From contig CAUWAG010000020.1 in assembly GCA_963556695.1 (NCBI GenBank), positions 186,001-250,000 of the forward strand: a stretch of 64,000 nt of DNA. The letters run 5' to 3'. Below the pieces are notes generated by a model. That model had not been told where the DNA came from. It saw only the letters and a program-made list of their open reading frames with translations, and did not search any database. Position numbers and translations under genes: made by a program. This document shows, piece by piece, positions 20,237 to 32,967 of this stretch. Numbering within the stretch: position 1 is the stretch's first letter; every line of letters starts with the position of its first letter. This DNA comes from Anthostomella pinea. Taxonomy: Eukaryota; Ascomycota; Sordariomycetes; Xylariales; Xylariaceae.

Positions 20237-21423
20237 ATGAAATGCGCACGAGTGCTACTGGCGCTGTCCAGCGTCGCGTCAACAGTCCAAGCGCGCTTTG
20301 CCGGAGCAGTCAACCATAGCAAACGCAGCCCGTCCCTGGAGGTGACTCTTGCTCCCGCAACAGAGGGAATCGCTGAGTTGGTCGCAACCATTAAGAACGT
20401 AGGATCTGCCGACCTCAACCTGCTGAAAGTCGGTACCCTCCTTGATGAACGGCTACCGGTCCAAAAGGTATTGGCTCTGGATGAAGCAGGTAAGTTCATA
20501 ATCACTCATGCTCCTATACTCGACGCGCGAACTGATCATGTCGCGTTGCAGGAGTCGAAGCACCATTCAGGGGAATCCACGCTAGCATACAGCATGCTGC
20601 TCTGAGGGCAGAGCATTTCCAGCTCTTGAAAGCCTCAGAAATCATCAGCATGGTCATTAATGTAGCAGCTGTGCACGACTTCACCGCATCTGGGACCTAC
20701 ACTTTCAAGGCGAGCGGACTGATGCCGTTCGCCAATGCCGGCTCGGCCGAGCTGATTGGGCCAGCCCTGACATATGAGTCGAACACCATCAGTCTCTACG
20801 TCGATGCGCAGAAGGTGGCCTCTGTGCCGAAGGCACTCTCAGCCAGGCCTCTCGAGGAGCGCACCGAGGTCCAAGAGGGCTGCAACGCCACGCAGCTAGC
20901 CGCCAGCACAGCGGCTCTCGCCAACTGTGAGATACTGGCTCTCGCAGCAGCGGCTGATGCAGCAGACCCGTCTTCCGCTCGGTTCGTCGAGTACTTCCGA
21001 ACGAACTCGTCAACAACCCGCCAGACCGTCGTCGACCGACTGACAGCAGTAGCCGCAGACTGCGCCACCACCGACTCGGGCCCGTCCCGGTACTTCTGCT
21101 ACGACTACTACGGCATCTGCGAGTCCAGCGGGCCGCTCAACGCGTACACCCTTTGGGACGTCAGCACGTCAGTTATGTGCTCCTTGTTTTACGATACCCT
21201 GCCGCCGCTGCCCCAGGGTTGCCACCGACAGGACCAGGCTACGACGACGATACACGAGATTACTCATTGTGAGGCTGTGTATAGCCCGCATACGAACGAC
21301 TACGCGTATGCCTACAATGAGAGCATTGCTCTCACGCCAGCGTTTGCGCTCTTGAATGCTGACAATTATTCCTTGTTCGCGAATGGTAGGATGACTCCCC
21401 AGGACGCTCGTAGAGTGTACTGA
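20237..21423 (+). CDS. Deuterolysin, secreted zinc metalloprotease (M35, neutral protease II)
   Basis: Secreted zinc endopeptidase made as a prepro-enzyme. Exons 20237-20489 and 20552-21423 give 374 residues. The start MKCARVLLALSSVASTVQA is a signal peptide; a frame upstream is open but would bury it. A propeptide follows, with a likely processing site around RPLEER before TEVQEGCNATQLAAS. The mature domain has RFVEYFRTNSSTTRQTVVDR, YFCYDYYGIC, the zinc motif HEITH (T-T-I-H-E-I-T-H-C) and the aspartate ligand block TNDYAYAYNESIAL, then ALLNADNYSLFAN, the usual deuterolysin end. Six or more cysteines suggest disulfides. The 62-nt intron has a GTAAGT donor. Converges on the HET-domain gene. 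Confidence 0.9.
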
Positions 21424-21831
21424 CAAGTTTCACAGCTGTGTATATGAAGTGCTAAACAGTAAAATGCAACGGAGTATCACAGTGCGTCCGCGCGCAAATA
21501 GGTTGCTTGGGAGCGGCTGCCATCGGGATACTTGTCGAAAAGGGGCTCGAAACGGGGCGGACAATGCGAGCACGGCTAGCTAGGTAGCCAAAGCGTGTAA
21601 GTCTGAAACTTCTAGACCTCGGCTGTTTGACGGCTTGCGAGCACTATACCAAGGATGTGCCCATGGCCCAGATGCAAGCACAGAAGAAAACTTCCTGTCT
21701 GAACAATATTATCTGCAAATTGACAAATCGGGAACGGTGAATGGGGCATCCAAGGGTCTTCCATTGCCAGAGATAGCAGAGAACGCCTCCCCTGCCGCAC
21801 CGAAGATCTCAACACTTGGTTGGTACGGACC
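21424..21831. other. Convergent spacer, deuterolysin and HET-domain genes
   Basis: 408 bases of shared 3' flank. On the minus strand a GTAAGG directly overlaps the HET stop codon, so a further 3' exon of the HET gene could reach into this spacer; no domain is visible there. Confidence 0.4.
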
Positions 21832-23091
21832 TTACAACGCAACATAGAAATCTCGCACCTCCACATCACGAGCTTCGGGTAGATCTTGAATCCATTCCCG
21901 TAGACCCAATACACCCCACGTCTCATTGCCAAACTTCTGGTAGAGAAGCAGCGCGCCTATGCGACTGTCGGTCCGGCCGTCACTGTCGGCAAATGGCGTC
22001 AAGCAGTTTAGTTCCAAGTGGTAGAAAGGACCGCCGAGAAGACCGCGCAGACGGGGGTTGAGCCTCGCGTCTTCCGGTTTCTGAGCTTCGCGGGTCAACC
22101 GTCTACAGGGACCGCGGATGGCCAACCCCTTATTCGTGGCCGTGTAGGCAGGCCGTATTTGGCACGCTTTATACATCTCGGTATCTGCGCTATCGTAGAA
22201 CGATAAAGGGCTCTTGGCAAGAAGCCCTCTAGGCTCCATCGGTGACGGGACAGAAGAAGCCCAAGCGAAGATGGTTTCGTCATCAGATTGTCTGATGATC
22301 TCTTCTTGGAGTCGCCTGAATGCACGATCGCCCTCTCCGTATAACAACGGCAAGTTGATCTGGAAAAGCCCAAGCAGAGAATATGCCACGTCTTCGATTC
22401 TGGTGGCCTGGCGTCTTGCCGCCCAGCTCATCCGCTGTGCCGCGCTGTACCGTTTATCCGGTTGGTTGCCCAGGAATACACTGGCGGGAATAGAGGTGAT
22501 GGCTGCCATCTGCTCGGCACTTCTCTCATTTGCTGCGAATGTGTGACGAGATGTCTCACCGCCAAAGGCCATGTTCCTAGTCAAGGCAAAGAGATGTTGC
22601 CAGTTGCTGGCATAGAAGCGATGCTTCTTCGGTGCAAGCAGTTCTTGCAGGGTCCATGCCCGTGTGAACCACGAGCTCCTCTCCAGTCCCATATAGTCTA
22701 GAGCGCGTCCTCTCGCGGGCGGCGAAACGTCGGCCAGGTACACATAGCACATGTTGGATTCTTCGTACCATTTCCACATGGAGTTGATGGCTTCAGACAG
22801 CTCAGCGCTGCTGCGTTTGTCGATACAACACGTATCAATCCAGACCCAGTCGAATCCATGCTTAGCGGCGACCCGGCAGCAGTCTTGTATCTTGGTGTAT
22901 CCAGTGCGGCGTTTGACAATGGCGACCTGGGCTGCCTCGCGCTCCAGCAAGTACTTGGGTGGATGGAGTGCCAGCTCGTACTCCTCGAACGAGACCTCTT
23001 CGTCGGTCCATCGATGAGATAGGATGGCGTAATGATCAGGTGGCTCGACGAATGCCTCAAGGTGGCCGCTGCGTGTATTGACCAAGCGCAT
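21832..23091 (-). CDS. HET-domain (heterokaryon incompatibility) protein
   Basis: Protein of the fungal HET superfamily, whose members trigger cell death when unlike strains fuse or act in allorecognition and immunity-like responses; most copies have unknown specificity. Single exon, 419 residues. Classic blocks are present in order: YAILSHRWTDEEVSFEEY (about 21-38), QDCCRVAAKHGFDWVWIDTC followed by CIDK (about 68-91), INSMWKWYEESNMCYVYLAD (about 101-120), SSWFTRAWTLQELLAP (about 138-153), and after about residue 200 the IEDVAYSLLGLFQINLPLLY segment with GEGDRAFRRLQEEII. No NACHT, WD40 or other C-terminal module follows; the last 150 residues have no recognised domain. The frame ends at GTTGTAAGG, which could be a splice donor, so the C-terminus may be incomplete. 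Confidence 0.87.
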   Translation of the reverse strand: MRLVNTRSGHLEAFVEPPDHYAILSHRWTDEEVSFEEYELALHPPKYLLEREAAQVAIVKRRTGYTKIQDCCRVAAKHGFDWVWIDTCCIDKRSSAELSEAINSMWKWYEESNMCYVYLADVSPPARGRALDYMGLERSSWFTRAWTLQELLAPKKHRFYASNWQHLFALTRNMAFGGETSRHTFAANERSAEQMAAITSIPASVFLGNQPDKRYSAAQRMSWAARRQATRIEDVAYSLLGLFQINLPLLYGEGDRAFRRLQEEIIRQSDDETIFAWASSVPSPMEPRGLLAKSPLSFYDSADTEMYKACQIRPAYTATNKGLAIRGPCRRLTREAQKPEDARLNPRLRGLLGGPFYHLELNCLTPFADSDGRTDSRIGALLLYQKFGNETWGVLGLREWIQDLPEARDVEVRDFYVAL

Positions 23092-23649
23092 GTTGCTGTT
23101 CGCGATAATGCATAAAAGGGAAGCAAGGCGATGTTTGAGGATTCAGACAAAGTAAGAAAGCGCAAGAGGCTGCAAGGTGGAAGTGAAGAAAGGCAGGGCG
23201 ATGAGTAACGGAGCAAAGGGGAAAAGCGCTCGCGGTGGAGTCCTTCCACCCTTGAGCCCACGGTTATGATTATGCAAGCGAGGGCAGCCGCATCGTGTGG
23301 GCCCTACCAGATCACCAAGCCGGCCAAGAATGAGTATGTAGGGTGAGTGGCGAGAGTGAGGTTGTTCGGCGATGTCGGCACTTTGGTGAAAATGCCAGTA
23401 CCAGCGGGTGTTTTGCTTGATACCATTGATGCTAGCTTTGTGCACATTAGACTCATTAGACGTAACTCGAGCGTGTCATCTTGCACAATCACTTGATTTG
23501 AACCATGGACGTGTAATCAGGGGAAGGGTATCTGTAAAAATCATGCTACATATAAAGGTACTGGTAGCTTTCCTCCTCATTCAAACGAACTTGACTCGAG
23601 GGTAATAGATGAAAGTAGACACCCTATGGGGGTTGGCAACTCGGAAGCT
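23092..23649. other. Promoter of the HET-domain gene and 3' flank of hir3
   Basis: 558 bases. Frames running antisense into the HET exon are shadows. I see no repeat or RNA gene. Confidence 0.5.
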
Positions 23650-26600
23650 CTATTCCTCTGCCTCTTCAATCGTCGAGTCCACCTCGTCCGGTTCGGTGTC
23701 GTCACTCTCATCAGAGTCAGGATGCTGACTCCTCTGTATCAAGTTCGGGAACATCAACCGCTGAGCTTCGTCTTCGTCCAGGAGGTCTTCCGCGGGCACA
23801 TCACTCAGATCACTCTCATCGTCGGCGGAGTCATGAACACTTCCTGGCACCGAACTCTCGCGATCTGAACTCTCGTGATCGGCTTCTTCGTCTCTCATCT
23901 CCACGTCATCGTCGTGTTCGCCCTTGTCGCTTCCAGCATCGCCAATCGCTTCACCATCATTCCCCTCATCGGCCGTGGGTGTTTGGTGGCTCGATACAGA
24001 GCGACGCAATTTGGGCTTGGGGCCTTCTTGAGCGCGCAGCACGGCCTGCTCTGCCTTGCGGAGAACATCTGCCCTCCTAATACCAGTTTTCCGTGGTCGC
24101 TGAGCTCCTTCGATGTTAGCTGGGGTCGACTCTCCAGGTGCGCCTTCTGCGCCAGAGTTCTCGACAGACTGCGGGTTGAGGATGCTGGTGAATGGGTTTG
24201 CCGGTTTGCCATTTGGTACTTTGCCAGAATGGCCAGCTTCTTCGCGGAGGCGTGCCTGCTCCCTTTCTGCAATAAGAGTGGCAACCGCAGGGCCCGGGAG
24301 CGATTTGCCTATCTCGAAATACATGGCTGTGTAACAGTCGCTGATCAAGTCGTCGATGGCGCCGGCCTTCATCAGGCCAGAATTGAGCTTTTTCAGCTCC
24401 ACGGTCTCCTGCAGGGCGCTCAACCCAGGGTGCGAAATTTCCGGATCTGAGGACCAGTCACTAATTCTAGCAGTGACTATCTCAAACTCCTCGGGGCTGG
24501 TCACCTTGAAGTCGTCTTCAAGGACTGGGGAGATTTGATACGTCTGACGAATGAGGCGCAAGTACGCCACGCAACAGGTCTGCCACAGGTCATTAAAATG
24601 GTAAAAATCAGCACCTTTCTTGCGCAGGCGGCGAAGTAGAGCTTCAAAGTTCGTCCTGTCCTTCAGAACAACGAGCAGCTTCACCACGAACCTTACATAC
24701 TGCTCGGTGTAGACGTGGTGTCGCCCTGGACGCTCTGCGTCAGTTTTCCATACGTTCATGACCATAGTCTTGGTAAGCATGGACTCCTTGAGCACTCCGA
24801 ATGCAGCCATTGCCTGAACATAGCCCGACTCGTCAGAGTCCTCGTCAAATAGGATCCTGGCGTGACGCATAATGATACGATGTTGCCAGTTGGATCGGTC
24901 CTTTTCTCGTAAGTGGGTTAGTGTTTGTATGACATACGACTCCCAGTCCTCTGCGTCGCCTATATCGACGTGCTCTCCATCTCGGATGGCATATGGTTGG
25001 CGTTGGAGGATGTCTGCTCCCTCCTGAAGGCCCAGGTCCCCGACTCCGACGAGCTTGTGAACGATGGACACGATCTTGTAGTGCGGCTCCAGGATGGGAT
25101 CTTGGCTGCCGCGTGGCTTTGGCAGCGCAGAGACCACTTCAACTGCTCGCTCGAGGGTGTTGATTACGACCTGCACAGTTGGTCGGTCCCGCCTGTCCTG
25201 GTGACCAAGGGACGTCAATGGCTTCTGGTACATCTTCCAAATGCATTTTGCGTACATGTAGGAGTTTCTGTTCTCGGTGAGTACTTCGTTCGGAAGGTTA
25301 TATTTGCATGGAGGGTGTGACTCACTTCCATTGCGTAGGCTTGACTTCCATGGCCTTTCTGAACAACCTGGACGCGTACCTCCAGACTTTGTAGTCCTGC
25401 ATCTTGGGGTGCAGCTCTCTAGTATCAGCACCAGTCTCATGGATGTAGAACCGTTTCGACTCGGAACTGAACGGTTCCATGGCAAACGGCTCCCGACTTG
25501 AAGCATACATGCGCATACCAAACTTGTGATACAGGTCGTGTATCGCATCCAGGCTCTCTTCGTGGGTATCAAACAGGGCAGTGTGGGAATGCGAAAGTGC
25601 CAAGGTGTAGCAGTGGATGGCGTTCCTCTGATACTTCACCAGCTCTGCCCGCTCCTTGTTCATCTTGTCCGCGGTCCAAAGAACCGACTCATCGAGTTCA
25701 TAATCAAAGCACTCAGCGAGTCTGAACCAAGCGTCCCATTGGTCCGGAGTGAACTGCAACTGCTGGCGGAGGAACGTGGCACCGATACGAAGGTCGTCAG
25801 TAGCGCCTGGTGTCTGTCTCCTGTTCAGATCTACTCCTTTGAACTTGGTAAATGCTATCATGCCAAGTAGAAAGAACCATCGATGCTTCGCCAGAGCACT
25901 GTCGGCTGTGTGGACTTCCACGGCATCGATAGCCACATCGCCTTTGAAGGCCTTGTAGAGTTCGAGAGGGTCAATGGCCCTTTGCAGGGTTTGGGTGTAA
26001 ATGCGGAGGTTGTGAATCAGCTGCTGGTTGGATTTTGTCTGTCCAATGGCTTGTTGCATATGCTCGATCGTGTTCTTCAGATCCGACTTGAGCAGATCCT
26101 TCATGGGAATGCGATTGGCGAGTATGGCAACCCTCTCGACCAACGCTGTAGTATTCCGCCGCTCGAGGTTCTCAGGTGGGCATCCGTGATCCTGCACCTC
26201 GGAAAGACCAACTCCGAGCTTCAAGCCGTAGAGGTCATAGAGTACTTGTCCCAGGTAGTCTTCCCAGTTGTCGATCATGTTCTGCTTCAGGAGTTCCACC
26301 CGCATCATCTTCAGGAAGATCCTGTTAGATGCTTTGCAGAACTTCCGTAGTCCCAAGACCTGGTGAACAGCTGCGAGATAGTCTGCCAGATCGTTCTCGG
26401 GCGTAGTAAAGCCGGACTTGTTCTGCGCAATCCCAGCCTTCAGTAGTGTATACAGTAAGGACCAGTTCCGGACCTGCATCTCGCGAAGCTTGGTTAAATA
26501 AGACTGAAATGTTGCTCCGTTCGAACGGTGCTGCGCCATGCCCACACGGACTTCGTCTTCGTACATGCACGACACGTGGAGGATGCAACTGAGTTTTGTC

Positions 26601-29380
26601 AAAGTCGAGATACTCGACTTCAGATGATCATCGTCCACAATATCAAAAGCATGACTATCGTTGAGAGCTGAAGAGAGACTCTTTATCAGCAACTCGTCAA
26701 GAAACCTCAGCATCTTCAAAAACAGAGGTCGCCGTATCTCGGCAGATACGTTCAGGTAGGCATCCCGCTCAAAATCACCAACCACCATCTCGATGCTCTT
26801 CAAGAGACACGAGAACTGCTTCGTTTTGTAATTGATAGCTTCATACGCGTCGCCAAGGCGCGTCCATAGGAAGAGCCGCAGTTCAGTACTCGTGCCCAGC
26901 AGAAATTTCCAAAGATCCTGCAGACCTTGACTTGCTGTCTCCAAGATGGGCATGGTGTCCTGATCGGGAGTCGCGGGTGCCAGGTGCTCGTCGACGGCTA
27001 TGGCATCAGACGGCTCCGTTGGGCCTATCGTCGAGTGGACAGAAGAGGGATTCAAGACGGGCTCCAGACTTTCAATGACGGATATGGGGTCTTTCATGTC
27101 GTTCTGGAACAGTCCCAGGAAGAAGTCCATCGTAGTCAGTTTGGAGATCTCCCGATCTGCGGCATGTGCTGACACTTCCGGCATGATCGCATTATTCGGT
27201 AGCTGTAAGTCGATGGCCGTCTGCTCCTCGCCTAGTCTGTCTCGCAGGCTCTTCCAGCACTGGAGAATATGGTCTCTGGACACACCTTCGGTGAGCGTGA
27301 CAGCGAATACGGCAGACCACAGGAACCGGATTGATATAGAGTTGTCTGCCCTTTGCGGTCGATCCCGGCTCATCCGTGCAGCGAGAGCAAACCATCGTCC
27401 CATCCTTCCCTTTGTCTCGACGCGAATAGCGAAGTCCACGGCACTGTTAGGATTGGTAATCCGCTCATAGACGTCCAAGTGTAATTCGAACAGCATCTGG
27501 ACCGTTTGGTCAATCATATCGAGTACTTGCGGTGAACTCTGGCCAGACTCAGACCTCGACAGCTCATGCTGCACTCGAAGGTATATGTCTTCATCCATAT
27601 GGCTAATGACTTGGACCACTGCCGTCTTCATCGAGTCGGACCACTTGCTCGTGAGATAAGTGGCGCAAACATGCTTCACCCATTCGAAAGCAGCGTCCTG
27701 GATGCATATCCAGTCATCGTTGACCTTCTCAACGAAATCGTGCAAGCCTCTCGTCTCGTGGAACATGGGCGTTAGGGGTTTGTTCTGGGAACCGGGTTTG
27801 GAATGTTCAAGGAAAGACGAGAAACCAATTGGGGGTGTCTCCTTCTTACCCAGAATGGCCTTGGTGTTTTCCTCACTGAACTTGGTCAGGGAATCCCGCA
27901 AGTCAACCATCGATGACCTGGTCAACTTGGCGGTTCGTGTGTCAGATGCACATGAATCTAGCACTTCCGCAAGGCGGTCAAGAGTATCGCGATCCGTCAC
28001 TCCGAGATTCTCAACCATATTTCGCGTCATCTGGAAGAGGTTTTGGTCAGCAGCTTGGAACGGCTGGAGCTGTGCTGCAAGGAGGGTATTGGTGTCTATA
28101 GAATCCCCGGCAGCGGTCTCTCGCCGGCGGATCCTCTTGCTCCTTTTCTGGTCAATCACGTCTTGATCCATACCCTCTGGGAACCCAGCAGCCGACTGTG
28201 ACCGTTTTCGCGACAGTACAGATTCACTCCGCTCAACCGCTACCTCTTCCGACAGATTCTCGTTCTCAGCGTTGCCCTCTATCGGAGACTCCAGCTGGTC
28301 GTCCTTTAACGGCGCAGGTGGCTCGGCCTCTACGGCTGTTGGAACCGATATGGGCTCCTCAGTTGTTTGGGGCTTTGGTCGCTCGACCAACATCTGCATA
28401 TCATCGGGGCCTTCGGGCACAACGGGGATGTCAATAGTGATGGCTTCTCCGCCTGGTCCATCAGCTGCGACACGGTGGACCAGCGCCATACCCAGATCTG
28501 TCCACGAGGGTAACGGCACATGAATGATCAGACGACGCGGCTCTTGTTGGTCCAGTGCCGTCTTGGGTTGCGCTAGGGCGTGGGTGGGATTTGGGAGGAA
28601 GGGGAAGGGATCAAGATATTTCTTCAGTGGTCCCGGCAACGACCTCTTGAGAAAGGGGACCATGATAGGGTGAGTCAAGGAAAGGTCGTCAGCCAGAACG
28701 CCAAGTTGCGCCTTTAGTTGTTCGCCAGCGAATCCTTCGGCCAGAGAAGGGGGCTCGACCTCGTCTATGGCGGGATCGTCGTCGAGCTCGATGGCAGCCT
28801 CGAGGCAATAGCGACTAATCCTAGCACTACTCAGGAATGCGGCTACGCGAGCTGCCCGTCTCCAAAGTTCGGCATCCGAAGGGTCGTGGTCCAGAGCTGC
28901 GCTGAACTCGTAGAGGGCCTTTTGGGCCAGGGCCAATACCTTTGCGTCGGCGAGTATGGACACGGCATCGCCTTCCCGCGTCTTTGTCTGGTGTCTGATC
29001 CTGTCTAGCGCAAACTGGCCATGATTCTTGTATGCCAGGTACAGTGTCTGGGGAAGACTGCTGCCACTGCCATCTATGTCTGCTTGGGCGTCGTCGAGAG
29101 ACTGGGCGAGCGATGCGTCGAGGGGCAGATGGCGAGAGTCGGACTGGCGCTCGGTTCGCTCGAACTCGGTGGCACTCTCGGGGTACTGAAATATGTCCGA
29201 CTCGAAGAGCGACTCGTATGCGACTTTGGCGTCTTCGTAGTGTCGGGGTCCCTGGGCATGAAGCTTCAAGGCAGTCTGGAAGCGCTTCAAGGCCTCGTCG
29301 ATGTGCAGCTCCCGGGTAGTATCGACCTCGTCGTCAATATTCTCCTCGGGCTCGAGGTTTATCGCAGAAAAGGGAGGCAT
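23650..29380 (-). CDS. hir3: HIR complex subunit HIR3 (histone transcription regulator 3; CABIN1-like)
   Basis: Scaffold subunit of the HIR histone chaperone complex, which deposits H3/H4 independently of replication and represses histone genes. Minus-strand exons 29380-25326 and 25267-23650 (intron 58 nt) give 1890 residues, the size expected of fungal HIR3. The N-terminus MPPFSAINLEPEENIDDEVD and the next block RELHIDEALKRFQTALKLHA are strongly family-like, with TPR-type helices to about residue 200. A basic, Ser-rich linker (LSRKRSQSAAGF, KRSKRIRRRE) around residues 390-430 may hold a nuclear signal. Long helical repeats follow, with FFLLGMIAFTKFKGVDLNRR and WDAWFRLAECFDYELDESVL just before the splice at KPTQWK-NSYMYAK. 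The last 150 residues are acidic and low complexity. Divergent from the ChAP gene with a 730-base promoter. Confidence 0.87.
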
Positions 29381-30110
29381 TATGTAGTTTGCGATGGTGG
29401 GACCGCTTGCGAGGAGCTTGTAGGGACTCAGTTATGGCATTATGGTGTCTATCGTCGGTTGGCCGCCAGTTTCATCAGAGGTCGCCGCGATTTAGTGATG
29501 ATAGTTTCCTGAGCATTCAGGAGATGGAAATGCTGTGGTAAAGGAAGATTATGGATGGGTACATGTACATGTCGCTAAAGGTCAGGTTAATCGAGGTACT
29601 GTAGATACTGGAGCTGAGATGCGACAATGAGGTAAAAGTAGCTGCAGCTGTCGCGTAATCGCAGTCGGAAGACGCGATGGCCGATGACCGATGATAGCCC
29701 GTTAATTGAATGAAACCTGCAAGCACAGGCTGACCAGCTGGAGGCTATAACCACCGGGATCGGACGCTATGGAATCACTTGCACCCACAGGCTCCATTGT
29801 CCCTGAAAGTTGAAGGTCTGGGCACCTGCGCCCCACCAAAGAACCCTTGGAATTCAAGGATGGCGCGTGCGACCCAATTGTTTAGCAGTTAAGGCCAAAT
29901 CTCACTATAAGGTACGCATACCTACCTTGGCGCTCAACAACAACAGCAGCGGCGCGCAATCTTCCCATCGGCCACATCATACACTCGCTCCAAGTGCACG
30001 CGTTGATAATTGGTCCTGGCTGGCATAGAATCATTTACTTGCGGGCCGAGCATTCTACGGATATCGGGCAGGTGCTGAGATAGGAGACAGCAGCGCTCCC
30101 ACCCTTCGCC
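29381..30110. other. Divergent promoter, hir3 and ChAP gene
   Basis: 730 bases between two start codons. A TACATGTACATG palindromic word lies at about 29559-29571. No coding frame is supported. Confidence 0.5.
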
Positions 30111-32453
30111 ATGCCTGCGCCGGCAGTACCAGAGTGAGTTAGCCCAAGCAATCCCCTCTCCGAAGACTCGCGACAGCTAAACACGGTCGTCAGAATCTCC
30201 GAGGAGGTATTGCATGAGTCAATTGATGCCCGTACCGAGACTCTGGTGTCCTTGCGCGAACTGGGCCCGCCCGACCTCGTCCATCTTCTCAAGCAGAACC
30301 TCAGAAACGCCGGAAGACAGGTAGCTACAGCCCAATCCCAACCCGCCCGAGCCCCAGTGCTGATGCCTTCGACGTGCCCAGAACGGAGTATACCACCATG
30401 TCACGGGCGTCGACGCCTCGTCTTCGGCCAGTCTGGCCGCCTATATAAACACCCTTACCTACAGAGAACATGGGCAAACAGCCACGCATAAGATTGTGGA
30501 AGGCGTATACTGCTGCTACAATGCCTTCTCCAGACTCGACATGCGCGTACACGTTACCATTCCCGGAACCGTCGAGGCTTACTGTGTCGACGAGCGAGGC
30601 GAGAAGCGCAAGGCGACCGACGACCTGTGGTTGGAGACGTATTTGTGCAGTGTGCTGCGCGCCTACTCGTATGCCGACAACGGGAGTGGAGATACCATAA
30701 GAAAGATCATGGGCGTGAGACGGTTCAACCCCGTGACCAACACCGAGACGGAGCATCGCTTCCTCAGCGCCGCCGAGTCTCTATTCTTCCGAGGTTAGTC
30801 GCGCGGCCAGGCCATAGCGAGCTGGGACTTGTACTGATTGATATTACATAGGCTGGCAGCTGGGTTCCGACTCTGTCGTCCAAGTGCCGAACAACGTCTC
30901 CAACCATCTGACAGCCGGCCTCCTGAAGTACTTCCACACGACCGGGCGCTTCGCCTCCGCCATCAACCTATTCGAGAAGCTCAGAACGCAAAACGTCGAA
31001 GTATCGTCTTTACTCGCCAAGGTCCTCTTCATGGGAAATGAGGAGGTGCAAGGTGTGAGAGTACTATACCAAGCCTTGAAAGACTCGCCGATGGACTATG
31101 TCATGCTCGATGCGCAGGCGGAATTTCTCCTGAAGAAAGGAGTGGCAGCTGAGGCACCCGCGCAGAAGGAGGAGAGACTGAAGATGGCTCTCGGCTGTGC
31201 AGATCGCAGCACCGTCGCCGCCCCTAGCGAATTCGGCACCTGGGCCAGACTAGCTCAGATTTATGTCGCCATGGAGGACTGGGAGAACGCCCTCACCATT
31301 TTGAACTCATGCCCAATGTTCACATACCAAGACAAGGACGCGCCGGTCATGCCGGAACCCAAGGACGTGTTCCTTCCCACCCTACCTGAAACCCGGCTGG
31401 ACGAGATCGACAGCGAGCCAGAGTCCAGGTACTCGGAACAGGTTGAGCCTAGTTTGTTGAACCTTCGAGCGGCAGCCTACAAGGGCACCTTCAAGTTGGC
31501 ATACAAGATTCTTACTGAGATGACTGCCAAGATTGGGTGGGACCAACTGCTCAAAATACGCAGCACCGTCTTCGTCATGGAGGACGAGTATCGAAGTGAG
31601 AGAACGGACACAGTTCCACAGAGCCAACCTCCGAAGCGAAATCCTAGCACGGATGGACTGCGGGGGTCTCCAGAACCGTCGACCAATGGCGATCAGGCTG
31701 ACAAGGAGGAAGACGCAGATGAAGACAAGCAAGAAAAGAAGGTAGCCGATGCCGACTCTACCGCGCCAACCTTGACCAATGGAGACGACGAGGGAAACAC
31801 AGTAGAGAAACCGATACACACCATCGATCCAGGCGAGATCAAGGCCGATGGTGATACTGTAAGCTTTCTCCTAAACACCTGCTGCGGGATTTTGCTGACC
31901 ATCTTGACAGAGCGCCACTACTGATGAACATCTCTCGCGGCTGAACAACAAGCGCCTGTGCGAGAGATGGCTCGATAGCCTCTTTATGGTACTGTACGAG
32001 GACCTACGCGTCTACACGATATGGCGAACGCAGATGGCTCAATACCGAGCACAGTCGATGCAGTACAAGAAGTCTGCCGAGGAGTGGGAGATCCTGGGTG
32101 CTCTGGCTGAGCGCTTGCAACACCACGATGAGGCAGTCGAGGCATACAGGGCATGTCTCGCAGCACGATTCAGCCCCAAGGCGCTGTCGGGGATCCTGCG
32201 CGTCTTTGAGAAGCAGAAGAACACGAGGGACACGGTAGCTGCCATCATCCGGCTCGTCACCTGGCAGTACCGGTGGTACTCTGAATTCTCGCCCGAGTTG
32301 CTTCACGCAATACGTGTGTTGATCGAGGAAGAGGGCGCGGTCAAGGTACGGTCGATCATCCAGGCCACGAGCCTGCCTCAAAATGTGCTCGACTTGACCC
32401 ATCACTATGCTGCGTTATGTGCGACTTTCAGAAGCAGCGGAACAGATGGTTAG
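30111..32453 (+). CDS. Chs5-Arf1-binding protein (ChAP family, BUD7/BCH1-like), exomer cargo adaptor
   Basis: Predicted subunit of the exomer coat at the trans-Golgi, which exports cargo such as chitin synthase with Chs5 and Arf1. Five exons: 30111-30133, 30194-30320, 30382-30793, 30852-31858 and 31911-32453, giving 703 residues. The N-terminus MPAPAVPE-ISEEVLHESID and ELGPPDLVHLLKQ lead into YHHVTGVDASSSASLAAYIN and KIVEGVYCCYNAFSRLDMRV, blocks conserved across the family; the splice frames are fixed by these. TPR-like helices follow (HTTGRFASAINLFEKLRTQN, TWARLAQIYVAMEDWENALT). A Ser/Asp/Lys-rich acidic insert (about residues 415-500) is probably disordered. The C-terminal part WLDSLFMVLYEDLRVYTIWR through the end is the ChAP C-terminal domain. 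Introns are 52-61 nt. Confidence 0.87.
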
Positions 32454-32967
32454 CATTGTGAATGCGGGTGGTGATGGAATGGCTTGGCTTGATATCCCCC
32501 TTTATTGGCATTCGTGCCGGGGCCTGCGAGGCCCTCAGGAGTATGCTTAGCGACGTCGAAGTGTCAGATATGTCAGGAATTCGCTGTGTCTGAACACTGA
32601 AGAACTGCACACATGATATGTTCTCTAGTACTGCCTCATAATTCATTTATAATAACCCTTTCCATCCATCTCTTCCGCTGTCCCTGTTATGCTGTGCCTG
32701 TTCATTGGGGGAACTATGTATTTGAGGAAGCCAAGTCGCAATCTGATTGGCTTGAAGCACTACTATCCACTGTAAAATCAACTGAAAGTGGGTGATGTCA
32801 TTTTCCTTCTGCCTCAACTTGAGAGCATGCAGAACAACATTAACTCCTTACCAGCTTAGCATGAGTTGTTGACCTGGCGCAAACCGGAAACGTTATACAC
32901 CATCTCCGTGAACGAATGAAATAAGGCTTCACTCACTCAAGGCAACCGGTGTGGACGGTAGCCCGTC
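32454..32967. other. Spacer, ChAP gene to mitochondrial carrier gene
   Basis: 514 bases between two plus-strand genes. AT-rich 3' flank with possible poly(A) signals around 32640, then the carrier promoter. Nothing else is seen. Confidence 0.5.

Noticed and set aside
23875..24450. 191-codon plus-strand frame inside hir3
   Set aside because: Antisense to an acidic, repetitive part of HIR3; no independent support.
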